NCBI GenBank assembly: GCA_937875035.1 | Contig: CALNCF010000414.1 | Span: 1 to 30,564 of the forward strand | Origin: an uncultured Sphingobacteriaceae bacterium | Lineage (GTDB): Bacteria > Bacteroidota > Bacteroidia > Sphingobacteriales > Sphingobacteriaceae | Length of the DNA stretch: 30,564 nucleotides | Reading direction: 5' to 3' | Shown: in pieces, positions 8,032 through 14,913 of the stretch | Numbering within the stretch: position 1 is the first letter of the stretch | How the letters are laid out: the number at the start of each line of letters is the position of its first letter | Notes under the pieces: model-generated | Told to the model about the DNA's origin: nothing | The model's database searches: none | Seen by the model: only the letters and a program-made list of their open reading frames with translations | Translations under genes and position numbers: made by a program

Positions 8032-8560
8032 AGAGTTCATAACAGAGAACCGGAAGGAGTTCGACCGGTTCGAGCCCCGGGAAGAGCTGTGGAACAAGCT
8101 GGACGCGAAGCTTGCCGGGCAGCGTAAGCAAAAGGTTTCGCGTTTCCGGATCATGTCGGTAGCGGCATCGGTCGCTGTGCTGATGGTGGTGTCGTTCCTC
8201 TTCGTACGTTATAATCATGCGCCGGATCGCGTACCCCAGGTGGAGCTTCCTGCGGAAGAGCAGCAGGCAGAGCTGTATTATTCTTCCCTGATCGAAGTGA
8301 AGCGTTCGGAGATCGATCAGCATAAAAAAAAGAACCCGGAATTATGCAAGGAGTTCGACAAGCAGATCCAGGCCCTGGATATTCTATATAACCAGTTAAA
8401 AACAGAATACATTAAAACACCGGATAAGGAGGTAGTGATCAGCGCGATGATCGAAAACCTGCAGACCCAGCTTAAAATACTGAGCCAGCAGCTCGAGATA
8501 CTGGACCAGCTTAAAAATCCATCTAAAAAAACAAAAACACATGAAAGCGTTACCATATAA
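8015..8560 (+). CDS. Single-pass membrane protein, candidate anti-sigma factor
   Basis: The 181-residue protein has a charged cytoplasmic N-terminus of about 44 residues (including PREELWNKLDAKLAGQ), one transmembrane helix at about 45-64 (RIMSVAASVAVLMVVSFLFV) and an extracytoplasmic, helix-rich tail. The tail looks like a coiled coil (for example IENLQTQLKILSQQLEILDQ). No zinc-binding HxxxCxxC motif is seen, so it is not a ZAS-type anti-sigma factor. The role is inferred from topology and from its overlap with the sigma gene. I start it at the ATG at 8015, overlapping the sigma gene by 17 bases; a GTG two codons upstream (8009) is possible. Its end overlaps the next gene by 20 bases. Function is not demonstrated. 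Confidence 0.75.
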   Translation: MRNRIEEFITENRKEFDRFEPREELWNKLDAKLAGQRKQKVSRFRIMSVAASVAVLMVVSFLFVRYNHAPDRVPQVELPAEEQQAELYYSSLIEVKRSEIDQHKKKNPELCKEFDKQIQALDILYNQLKTEYIKTPDKEVVISAMIENLQTQLKILSQQLEILDQLKNPSKKTKTHESVTI

Positions 8561-9605
8561 AAAATATACCCTGATGCTTTGCCTGTTCTTTACCGGGATG
8601 ACAGTTGTCCAGGCCCAGGTCAGCTCGAAAGAAAAGAAGATCACGAAAACATTCACGGTGAACGAGCAGGACCGGCTGTCGGTCGAGAACTCGTACGGAA
8701 AGGTACATGTGAATACCTGGGATAAGAAAGAGATCAGCGTAGAAGTGAAGATCGAAGTGGTGCAGAGGAGTGATGCGAAGGCGCAGGAGGTGCTCGACCG
8801 GATCGTTATATCGGATGTCCGTACATCAGGAGGCATCAGCTATAAGACCACGCTCAACTGTGGTAATATCGTGATGAGCTCAAAGCAGGCGGTGTCGGTA
8901 GATTATACCGTGTATATGCCTGCCGGAAATCCCTTGAGTGTGGTGAATAAGTTCGGGGATGTGTACCTCGCCGATTTCTCGGGCAACCTGGATCTGCAGG
9001 TAGCGTACGGAGCATTGAAGACTGGGAAATTAAGCGGTAGCGACAAAGCGATCAAAGTGCAGTTTGGAAGTGCGGTTATTACCTCGATCGAAAACGGGCG
9101 CCTGGATATCCAGTATTCCAAGCTGAACATCGAAAAAGCGCAGAAAGTAGACCTGGTCAATATATTCGGCAGCACAAACATTACGAGTGTACAGAACCTG
9201 AAGATCGATCAGCGCTATGGCTCGGTGAATGTCGGAACTGTCGCCCAGATGTCGGGTAAGGTAGAGTTTTCTGATTTCGATGTGTCGAAGCTGTTGAAGA
9301 GTATAGACCTGACCATGAAATATTGCAGCCGTGCAGACTTTGGTATGATCGGTCCGGATGTCGAGTTGGTTCGTGTGAATGCCAATTTCAGCTCCCTGTA
9401 TTTCAAGTTCGACGACTCATCCAATATGAATTTCAATATTAATACCCGTTTCGGCGAGTTCAAGCCTTACAATTCTTCGCGCTTTACGAACTATAAAAAG
9501 GATAAGGAGCAGAACTCCAACAATGGTACGTACTCAGGAAGTTTAGGCAAGGGAAATGAGGGAGCAGTGATCATTACTTCGAATTACGGCAACGTCTATT
9601 TTTGA
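8541..9605 (+). CDS. Exported beta-repeat protein, DUF4097-like
   Basis: The 354-residue precursor has a signal peptide (MKALPYKKYTLMLCLFFTGM plus VVQAQ, cleavage near 25). The mature part seems to be a repeated beta structure: short motifs of an aromatic residue then glycine (YGKV, FGDV, YGAL, FGSA, FGST, YGSV, FGEF, YGNV) recur about every 18-25 residues, as in DUF4097/adhesin-like beta-solenoid proteins of Bacteroidota. The C-terminus is Asn- and Gly-rich and ends in YGNVYF. No catalytic residues are apparent. It is the last gene of the sigma/anti-sigma operon and is followed by a terminator, so it could be the output or sensor of that regulon. That role is inference. Confidence 0.78.
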   Translation: MKALPYKKYTLMLCLFFTGMTVVQAQVSSKEKKITKTFTVNEQDRLSVENSYGKVHVNTWDKKEISVEVKIEVVQRSDAKAQEVLDRIVISDVRTSGGISYKTTLNCGNIVMSSKQAVSVDYTVYMPAGNPLSVVNKFGDVYLADFSGNLDLQVAYGALKTGKLSGSDKAIKVQFGSAVITSIENGRLDIQYSKLNIEKAQKVDLVNIFGSTNITSVQNLKIDQRYGSVNVGTVAQMSGKVEFSDFDVSKLLKSIDLTMKYCSRADFGMIGPDVELVRVNANFSSLYFKFDDSSNMNFNINTRFGEFKPYNSSRFTNYKKDKEQNSNNGTYSGSLGKGNEGAVIITSNYGNVYF

Positions 9606-9628
9606 TGATTATTGTGCAAAAATGTACG

Positions 9629-9665
9629 AATCCTGCCCGGTTTTATGCTGTTGGCGGGATTTTTT
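9629..9665 (+). terminator. Rho-independent terminator of the sigma/anti-sigma operon
   Basis: AATCCTGCC (9629-9637) pairs with GGCGGGATT (9653-9661), with one G-T wobble, and the stem is followed by a T-run to 9665. It sits 23 bases after the stop of the DUF4097-like gene. Confidence 0.85.
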
Positions 9666-9696
9666 GTGCTGTTTAGTTCAAAAACCGCTTTTTTAA

Positions 9697-9740
9697 TGTT
9701 TAAACACATTGTTTAACTTTTAAGTGTAATTATTTAAACA
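9697..9740. promoter_or_regulatory. Cluster of TTAAACA half-sites before the second sigma gene
   Basis: The heptamer TTAAACA or its complement TGTTTAA occurs four times. Two copies form the 10-bp palindrome TGTTTAAACA (9697-9706). The others are TGTTTAA at 9710-9716 and TTAAACA at 9734-9740. A near -7 box, AATATTTG, is at 9742-9749, but no well-spaced TTG was found. This could be an operator cluster or chance in AT-rich DNA. Confidence 0.35.
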
Positions 9741-9803
9741 AAATATTTGGATTAAAGGGATGTGATGCGTAGTTTTGATCTACCAAACAAGAAAGGATCA
9801 GCT

Positions 9804-10361
9804 ATGACACAACCAGAATTCAATAACTTAGTGTTAAGACAGTCCGGATCACTAAGAACGTATGCTTTGCATTTTACGCACGATTCGGAAGATGCAGACG
9901 ATCTTGTTCAGGATACCTTGTTAAAAGCGATCACTTACTATAACAAGTTTGCTGAGGGTACTAATTTGAAGGGATGGTTATATACCATCATGAAGAATAC
10001 CTTTATAAATAACTATCGTAGAATCACCAAAATAAATACGCTGGTTACCAAGTCGGATGAAATTTCATCTGCTAACCTGTTCTTCAGCTCAACCGTAAAC
10101 CTTGGCGAGGGAAAGTTTATCCTGAATGATATCCAGAATGCCCTTGGCAGTCTGACCGACGATTACCGGGTACCTTTTATGATGTATTTCGAAGGACATA
10201 AATATCACGAGATCGCAGATTACCTGAAGATACCGATCGGTACGGTGAAGACCCGGATCCACGTAGCCCGGAAATTGCTGAAAGCTCAGCTCAAGAGCTA
10301 TGACAGGGGCGTTACCAATAAAACGCATGCTGCACAGGAAGAATCGATATTTGAAGATTAA
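9804..10361 (+). CDS. RNA polymerase sigma factor, ECF subfamily (stand-alone)
   Basis: From the ATG at 9804 this is a 185-residue ECF sigma factor. Region 2 is at about residues 12-75 (DADDLVQDTLLKAITYYNKF, then GWLYTIMKNTFINNYRR). Region 4 is at about 105-165 (LTDDYRVPFMMYFEGHKYHE, then GTVKTRIHVARKLLKAQL). I prefer 9804 because an AAAGGA stretch lies 6 bases before it and the family's N-terminus begins about here; GTG/ATG at 9762/9765 would add 13-14 residues. No anti-sigma gene follows: it has its own terminator and faces a PfkB-family kinase gene. It differs clearly from the sigma factor at 7477. The signal it responds to cannot be read from sequence. Confidence 0.92.
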   Translation: MTQPEFNNLVLRQSGSLRTYALHFTHDSEDADDLVQDTLLKAITYYNKFAEGTNLKGWLYTIMKNTFINNYRRITKINTLVTKSDEISSANLFFSSTVNLGEGKFILNDIQNALGSLTDDYRVPFMMYFEGHKYHEIADYLKIPIGTVKTRIHVARKLLKAQLKSYDRGVTNKTHAAQEESIFED

Positions 10362-10363
10362 AT

Positions 10364-10396
10364 AAAAAGCCCTTACAAATTGTAAGGGCTTTTTTT
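10364..10396. terminator. Bidirectional terminator between sigma factor and PfkB kinase genes
   Basis: The stem AAAAAGCCCTTACA (10364-10377) / TGTAAGGGCTTTTT (10381-10394) is perfect, with the short loop AAT and T-runs on both strands. It serves the convergent genes ending at 10361 (+) and 10422 (-). Confidence 0.92.
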
Positions 10397-10421
10397 ATGG
10401 GGTTTATTGTACTGGTTATGA

Positions 10422-11345
10422 TCAAACCAGCTCGATGTCGAATTGAGCCAGGTTGATGAATTCCTGGATCCGTCCGTCGAGCTCTTCTTTCGGAAGATTC
10501 TTCAAACGCTCCGTTCCGAATTTCTCTACGCAAAAAGAAGCCATTGCCGAACCGAAAATGATGGCGCGTCGCAGGTTTTCGAAGGAGATATCACCGGTTT
10601 TGGCAATATAGCCCATAAAGCCACCCGCGAACGTATCACCTGCGCCGGTAGGGTCGAACACTTCTTCCAGTGGAAGAGCAGGAGCAGAGAACACCTTGTT
10701 CTCGTGGAATAAGAGGGCACCATGCTCTCCTTTCTTAATGATCAGGTATTTAGGGCCCATCGCAAGAATCTTCTTGGAAGCCTTTACTAATGAGTATTCC
10801 CCGGATAGCTGCCGGGCTTCGGCATCGTTGATCGTCAGCACATCAACCATTTTAAGGGTTTTCAGCAGGTCATCCATCGCCACATCCATCCAGAAGTTCA
10901 TCGTATCGAGCACCACGAGCTTAGGACGCTTATGAATCCGGCTGATCACGGTCTGCTGCACCTGCGGCGTCAGGTTGCCTAACAGCAGGTATTCGCAATC
11001 CTGGTAGGATTCCGGGATCACCGGGTCGAAATCGGCCAGCACATTCAGCTCCGTAGCCAGGGTATCGCGGCTGTTGAGGTCATTATGGTATTTTCCTGAC
11101 CAGAAGAAGGATTTTTCACCTGCCTTGATCTGTAGGCCCTCGGTGCTGATGCCATGTTTTGAGAATTCCTCGATGTCTTCCTGGTGAAAATCGTCGCCTA
11201 CAACGGCTACGATCTTGGTGTTCTTATAAAAGTAAGAGGCTGCCAGGCTCGCGTAAGTCGCTGCTCCTCCGACGATTTTGTCGGTTTTACCGAAAGGTGT
11301 TTCAATGGCATCGAAAGCCACAGTACCAATAATAACTAAACTCAT
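10422..11345 (-). CDS. PfkB-family carbohydrate or nucleoside kinase
   Basis: This 307-residue cytoplasmic kinase of the ribokinase/PfkB family transfers phosphate from ATP to a sugar or nucleoside hydroxyl. The N-terminal substrate-side motif is GGAATYASLAAS (26-37). The second PfkB signature, DPTGAGDTFAGGFMG (231-245), includes the anion-hole glycines and catalytic base Asp237. TINDAEARQLSG (171-182) is the usual NxxE-type region. Length is normal. The substrate cannot be assigned: the family includes ribokinases, adenosine kinases and fructokinases, and no flanking pathway gene gives a hint. It starts at the ATG at 11345 and points away from the tRNA-Asn gene. Confidence 0.9.
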   Translation of the reverse strand: MSLVIIGTVAFDAIETPFGKTDKIVGGAATYASLAASYFYKNTKIVAVVGDDFHQEDIEEFSKHGISTEGLQIKAGEKSFFWSGKYHNDLNSRDTLATELNVLADFDPVIPESYQDCEYLLLGNLTPQVQQTVISRIHKRPKLVVLDTMNFWMDVAMDDLLKTLKMVDVLTINDAEARQLSGEYSLVKASKKILAMGPKYLIIKKGEHGALLFHENKVFSAPALPLEEVFDPTGAGDTFAGGFMGYIAKTGDISFENLRRAIIFGSAMASFCVEKFGTERLKNLPKEELDGRIQEFINLAQFDIELV

Positions 11346-11376
11346 GATAATTTTTTAATATTTTTTTCTGCAAATA

Positions 11377-11407
11377 TTGCATAATTAATTTTAATCACCT
11401 AATATTG
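11377..11407 (+). promoter_or_regulatory. Promoter of tRNA-Asn
   Basis: TTG (11377-11379), 20 bases, then TAATATTG (11400-11407), one mismatch from TAnnTTTG. The expected start is about 20 bases before the mature tRNA 5' end. The decamer AATATTGCAT occurs at both elements (11373-11382 and 11401-11410). Confidence 0.5.
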
Positions 11408-11435
11408 CATTCCCTTAACGAAAAGGGGTTAACAC

Positions 11436-11509
11436 TCCTGAATAGCTCAGCCGGTTAGAGCATCTGACTGTTAATCAGAGGGTCGCTGGTTCGAGTCCAG
11501 CTTCAGGAG
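11436..11509 (+). tRNA. tRNA-Asn (anticodon GTT)
   Basis: The 74-base cloverleaf has acceptor stem TCCTGAA/TTCAGGA, a D-arm with AGCTCAGCCGGTTAGAGC, anticodon stem TCTGA/TCAGA around loop CTGTTAA (GTT at 11470-11472) and a T-arm with GGTTCGAGTCC. CCA is not encoded; the next bases are CCCAA. It reads the Asn codons AAC and AAU. A terminator follows directly, so it is a single-gene unit. Confidence 0.97.
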
Positions 11510-11517
11510 CCCAATAC

Positions 11518-11546
11518 AAGCCTCACATGCCCGTGGGGCTTTTTTT
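11518..11546 (+). terminator. Rho-independent terminator of tRNA-Asn
   Basis: AGCCTCAC and GTGGGGCT (one wobble pair) form the stem around ATGCCC, followed by a run of T to 11546. It begins 9 bases after the tRNA. Confidence 0.85.
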
Positions 11547-11583
11547 ATGCCTTGAGCTTTCAGCTGTTTCTTCTATAAAAACA

Positions 11584-11620
11584 AATGCTCCATCATCCTT
11601 TTGCAGAACTATGGAGCATT
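11584..11620 (-). terminator. Inverted repeat after the lipoprotein gene, possible terminator
   Basis: AATGCTCCAT (11584-11593) and ATGGAGCATT (11611-11620) are a perfect 10-bp inverted repeat with a 17-base loop. On the minus strand it lies 24 bases after the stop of the lipoprotein gene and is followed by TGTTTTTAT. The loop is long and the T-run interrupted, so termination is likely but not certain. Confidence 0.6.
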
Positions 11621-11644
11621 CGAAGTATCTGATATTACTATCTT

Positions 11645-12172
11645 TTATTGGCCTTCTTCTTTTTTATTCTTCGCTTCGAACTCGCGGATCATTTCTTCCG
11701 GGCTCATGTGCAGATAGCGTAAGGATGACTCCGCATCTTTAGCCAGTTTGTGATTTGGGTATTTCTGGATGAACTCCTGGTAGAATTTTTTTGCTTTCAG
11801 GGTATCGGCTTCGCTTGTTTCGGCAATGAATCCGCAAAGGAACAGGCTTTCCGGCGCGCGGGTATAGCCAGGGTATTCGAGGTTGATTGCGTAATAGGTG
11901 TTGATGGATTTTCCAGGCATCCCCATCGCATTGCAAAGCTCTGCCGATTTGAACATAAATTCAGGAGTCAGCGGATCGTCCTTATACTGGTGCGCGTAAT
12001 CGGTGTATTTTTCAATCAGTACCATAGCTACTGAATCGTTGGTTCGCTCCATGCTGCTCATCAGTTGCTTTTCCAGTTTTTTGATCTCCCCGAAACTTTT
12101 GTCTTTCGGGCTCTGACAGGCTTGTATAATAAACAGGGACAGGATGGAAATAACGAGTGATATCTTTCTCAT
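11645..12172 (-). CDS. Lipoprotein with TPR-like repeats
   Basis: This is a 175-residue lipoprotein precursor. The N-terminus MRKISLVISILSLFIIQACQ ends in a lipobox (IQAC, Cys19), so it should be acylated and anchored in the inner or outer membrane. The mature part is helical and contains TPR-like pieces (residues about 60-85 and 120-155, with KKFYQEFIQKYPNHKLAKDA resembling the TPR/BamD-type repeat). It is much shorter than BamD and is best called a TPR-like lipoprotein. The gene is divergent from the HYC-type gene, 67 bases away. On its own strand a -7-like TAGTTTTG (12197-12190) lies close to the start without a clear TTG. Function unknown. Confidence 0.85.
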   Translation of the reverse strand: MRKISLVISILSLFIIQACQSPKDKSFGEIKKLEKQLMSSMERTNDSVAMVLIEKYTDYAHQYKDDPLTPEFMFKSAELCNAMGMPGKSINTYYAINLEYPGYTRAPESLFLCGFIAETSEADTLKAKKFYQEFIQKYPNHKLAKDAESSLRYLHMSPEEMIREFEAKNKKEEGQ

Positions 12173-12203
12173 GAATGCTTTATTTGCCTCAAAACTAAGA
12201 TTT

Positions 12204-12234
12204 TTGAGTTAAAGTTTTAAATGCCTTATATTTG
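12204..12234 (+). promoter_or_regulatory. Bacteroidota promoter of the metal-related trio
   Basis: TTG (12204-12206), 20 bases, then TATATTTG (12227-12234), a perfect match to TAnnTTTG. Only five bases separate the box from the ATG at 12240, so the transcript would start at or next to the start codon. Confidence 0.6.
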
Positions 12235-12239
12235 TTACC

Positions 12240-12626
12240 ATGAAAAAAATCTTTTCTCTGATCATGTGCCTGTACCTGCTGCTGAACACAGTAGGGTACA
12301 ATGTATATGCGCATTTCTGCGGAGAAGAGTTGCAGGCTACCGCGATCATGGTGAAAGCCGAATCGTGCTGTGATGAAGATACGGGAATGAAAAACAGACC
12401 CGGGTGTTGCAAAGAGGAAGTGAAGCAGGTGGTGATCAAGACAGAATATCTTGTAAGCAATGCTGCGAAAACACTGGCTCCTGCCGCACTTGATCTTTTC
12501 ATTATTCCTGCTTCCGCGCCGGCTCCCGGCCTCGTTAAGGTTCTCAGTCAGCCTGTACACAGTGTTTACGAGGTAAACCTGCACTCCGTCCCCATTATCC
12601 TGACCACCCAGAATTTCCGGATCTGA
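12240..12626 (+). CDS. Small exported cysteine-rich protein, HYC_CC_PP-like
   Basis: This is a 128-residue protein with a signal peptide (MKKIFSLIMCLYLLLNTVGY, cleavage near residue 24). Next come His25-Phe-Cys27 and two Cys-Cys pairs (43-44 and 56-57), then a less conserved tail ending with Pro/Ala-rich PASAPAP. This pattern (HYC-type motif, CC pairs, proline motif) is that of a small Bacteroidota family often found next to TonB receptors and heavy-metal-associated domain proteins, as here. Six or more cysteines and histidines in the exported part suggest metal binding in the periplasm; the metal is not determinable. It starts 67 bases from the divergent lipoprotein gene and probably leads a three-gene operon. 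Family call rests on motif memory, not a database search. Confidence 0.75.
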   Translation: MKKIFSLIMCLYLLLNTVGYNVYAHFCGEELQATAIMVKAESCCDEDTGMKNRPGCCKEEVKQVVIKTEYLVSNAAKTLAPAALDLFIIPASAPAPGLVKVLSQPVHSVYEVNLHSVPIILTTQNFRI

Positions 12627-12646
12627 TATAAATGTGAGCAATCGCG

Positions 12647-12662
12647 CTTCCCACAAGGGAAG
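12647..12662 (+). promoter_or_regulatory. Short stem-loop between the cysteine-rich gene and the TonB receptor
   Basis: CTTCCC (12647-12652), loop ACAA, GGGAAG (12657-12662): a perfect 6-bp stem with a tetraloop. The following GTGTGTTTATTTT is not a clean T-run, so this may be an attenuator or a mRNA processing or stability element. No independent promoter was found before the receptor gene. Confidence 0.4.
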
Positions 12663-12697
12663 AGTGTGTTTATTTTCTGACATTTAAATCAATCCAT

Positions 12698-14908
12698 ATG
12701 AATTATACCAAGTATATACTTATACTCATATTGTTGCCTGTGTCTGTATTCGCGCAGGAACTGAAAGGGCGCGTGCTGGAGCACCAGGCTTCGGGGCATA
12801 GCCCGCTTACGGGTGCAAGCGTGGTCTGGATAAATAGCAATAAGGGTGCTGTTACAGATGCCGGGGGCTATTTTAATATAAGCTCCGAAGGCATCAGCGA
12901 AAAGAAGCTGGTAGTTTCTTTCGTAGGCTTCAAGTCCGACACCCTTGTTATTACCAGCGAGGGCTATGTAGAAGTAACGCTGCACCCTGTACATACGCTG
13001 AAGACGGCCGAGGTGGTCTTTGAGCGTTCGGGTACCATGATCTCCATAAACCCCATTAAAACGGAGATGATCACTTCCAAAGAATTAAAGAAGGCAGCCT
13101 GCTGTAACCTGGGCGAAAGCTTTGAAACGAATGCGACCGTGGATGTAACCTATAAGGATGCCATTACCGGGAGCAAGGAGATACAGGTATTGGGGCTTTC
13201 CGGTGCTTATACACAGATTCTGACCGAAAACTCACCAATGATCACCGGCCTGGGTTTGACATATGGGCTGAACGGGATTCCCGGAACACAGATCGATGCG
13301 ATCAATATTGTGAAGGGGCCGGGCTCAGTGATCTTTGGCCCGGAATCTATCAGCGGCATGGTGAATGTCGACCTGAAAGATCCTGATAAATCTGAATGGC
13401 TCTTTGTGAATGGATTTGTTGATGAGAACCTGCGGAAGGAGATCAATGTGGATAAGGGAATTCGTGTAAACGACCGCCTGCACGGGCTCGTATCCTTTCA
13501 TGCCGATCATTTCGACGGAAAGATCGACCGGAATAATGATTCCTTTCTCGACATGCCTCTGCTGACCAATGTGAGCCTGCTGAATAAATGGAAATATGTG
13601 AATGGTAAAGGCCTGATGTCGCAGAACTCCGTGAAATATCTGTACGAAGAGCGCATGGGCGGACAGGTGGGCTTTGATTTTTCGAAGGACCGTTCCGACC
13701 CTTCGGCCTGGGGGCAGAAGCTGCGGACAGACAGGGTTGAGCTGTATGGCCGCACAGGTTATGTGATCCCCTCGGCTACTTATAACAGTATCGGCCTGCA
13801 GTATGCTTTCGTAAACCATGAGCAGCATGGCTTTTATGGGATGCGCGACTATGATGGCTCCCAGCAATTGCTGAGCCTGCGCCTGATCTACAACCGGGAG
13901 CTGGGGCGCATGAACTCCATCAATGTGGGACTGAGCCTGAAGAGCGACCAGGTAAAGGAAATATTCGATACGCTGAATCGCAGCCGTACGGAAAACATGC
14001 CGGGCATCTTTATCGAGAATACCTTTAAACCGGGTGCAAGGCTGGTACTGATCACAGGGCTGCGTGCAGACCTGCTGAACGGAGCCTCTTACATCACGCC
14101 CAGGGCCAATATTAAATACTCCCTGACCGATCGTACGGATATAAGACTAAGCGGAGGATATGGCTTTAAAACGGTGAATATTCTTGCCGAAAACCCGGCA
14201 ATACTGGTTAGCTCGCGGGAGATCATTATACAGGAACAGCTCGATCCGGAGATCGCTTATAATATCGGTGCCAACCTCACCCACGAATTTACCATCGCTT
14301 ATCGTAAGGGCAGCCTGGGTGTTGATGTGTACCGCACGGTATTTGAGAACAAGATCATGCCTGATTTCGATCGTGACCCGCTGCGTGTTTATTTTTATAA
14401 CACCCGTAACAATGCCTATTCCAACAATGTGCAGATCGAAGGGACGTATAAGATCCTGAAAACTGTTGAGCTGAAGCTGGCTTACAAATACCTGGATGTA
14501 TACAGCGTTCAGAACGGAGAAAAAATTGCCGATGCGTACATTGCTAAACACCGGGCATTGGCCAACCTGTATTATGAATCGTTCAACCGTAAATGGAAAG
14601 CGAACCTTACCACGCAATGGGTAGGACAAAAGCGCTTGCCAGAGGTGCACAGCCATTTCCCGGGCGATCGTTTTAAAAAACAGTCACCGGTATATACGGT
14701 GGTCAATGCGCAGGTAACGCGTGTATATAAAAAGATGGAAGTATACCTTGGGGCAGAGAACCTGTTCGATTTCAGGCAGACCGAACATATCCTCGGCTCC
14801 GACGATCCTTATGGTCCGTACTTCGATGCTTCATACATCTGGGGACCGATGGATGGACGTAAGGTATATGCTGGCTTCCGTTATAAGATCACTAAAAATA
14901 AAATCTAA
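12698..14908 (+). CDS. TonB-dependent outer membrane receptor (metal-related)
   Basis: This is a 736-residue outer membrane gated transporter, driven by TonB. The signal peptide (MNYTKYILILILLPVSVFAQ) is followed by a CarboxypepD_reg-like domain at about 22-98. A plug follows at about 108-230 (IVKGPGSVIFGPESISGMVN is the usual plug end) and then a beta-barrel to the C-terminus. The sequence KKAACCNLGESFETN in the N-terminal part of the plug holds adjacent Cys135-Cys136, which is unusual for a plug and may contact metal. The protein lies between the cysteine-rich exported protein and a heavy-metal-associated domain protein, 5 bases before the latter, so it probably moves a metal ion or complex across the outer membrane. 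The substrate is inferred from neighbours only. Length and domains are complete. Confidence 0.9.
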   Translation: MNYTKYILILILLPVSVFAQELKGRVLEHQASGHSPLTGASVVWINSNKGAVTDAGGYFNISSEGISEKKLVVSFVGFKSDTLVITSEGYVEVTLHPVHTLKTAEVVFERSGTMISINPIKTEMITSKELKKAACCNLGESFETNATVDVTYKDAITGSKEIQVLGLSGAYTQILTENSPMITGLGLTYGLNGIPGTQIDAINIVKGPGSVIFGPESISGMVNVDLKDPDKSEWLFVNGFVDENLRKEINVDKGIRVNDRLHGLVSFHADHFDGKIDRNNDSFLDMPLLTNVSLLNKWKYVNGKGLMSQNSVKYLYEERMGGQVGFDFSKDRSDPSAWGQKLRTDRVELYGRTGYVIPSATYNSIGLQYAFVNHEQHGFYGMRDYDGSQQLLSLRLIYNRELGRMNSINVGLSLKSDQVKEIFDTLNRSRTENMPGIFIENTFKPGARLVLITGLRADLLNGASYITPRANIKYSLTDRTDIRLSGGYGFKTVNILAENPAILVSSREIIIQEQLDPEIAYNIGANLTHEFTIAYRKGSLGVDVYRTVFENKIMPDFDRDPLRVYFYNTRNNAYSNNVQIEGTYKILKTVELKLAYKYLDVYSVQNGEKIADAYIAKHRALANLYYESFNRKWKANLTTQWVGQKRLPEVHSHFPGDRFKKQSPVYTVVNAQVTRVYKKMEVYLGAENLFDFRQTEHILGSDDPYGPYFDASYIWGPMDGRKVYAGFRYKITKNKI

Positions 14909-14913
14909 AAAAG

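Noticed and set aside
11373..11410. Direct repeat AATATTGCAT (two copies) as a regulatory operator
   Set aside because: Both copies coincide with the -33 and -7 elements of the tRNA-Asn promoter, which explains them better than a separate operator.
12195..12683. 162-residue minus-strand frame across the cysteine-rich gene
   Set aside because: It covers the promoter, signal peptide and tail of the plus-strand gene and gives no domain signal. The plus-strand protein has a signal peptide and conserved cysteines.
13325..13867. Long minus-strand open frame (180 residues) opposite the TonB receptor
   Set aside because: It lies wholly inside a well-supported gene, has no recognisable domain and its composition is a shadow of the coding strand.
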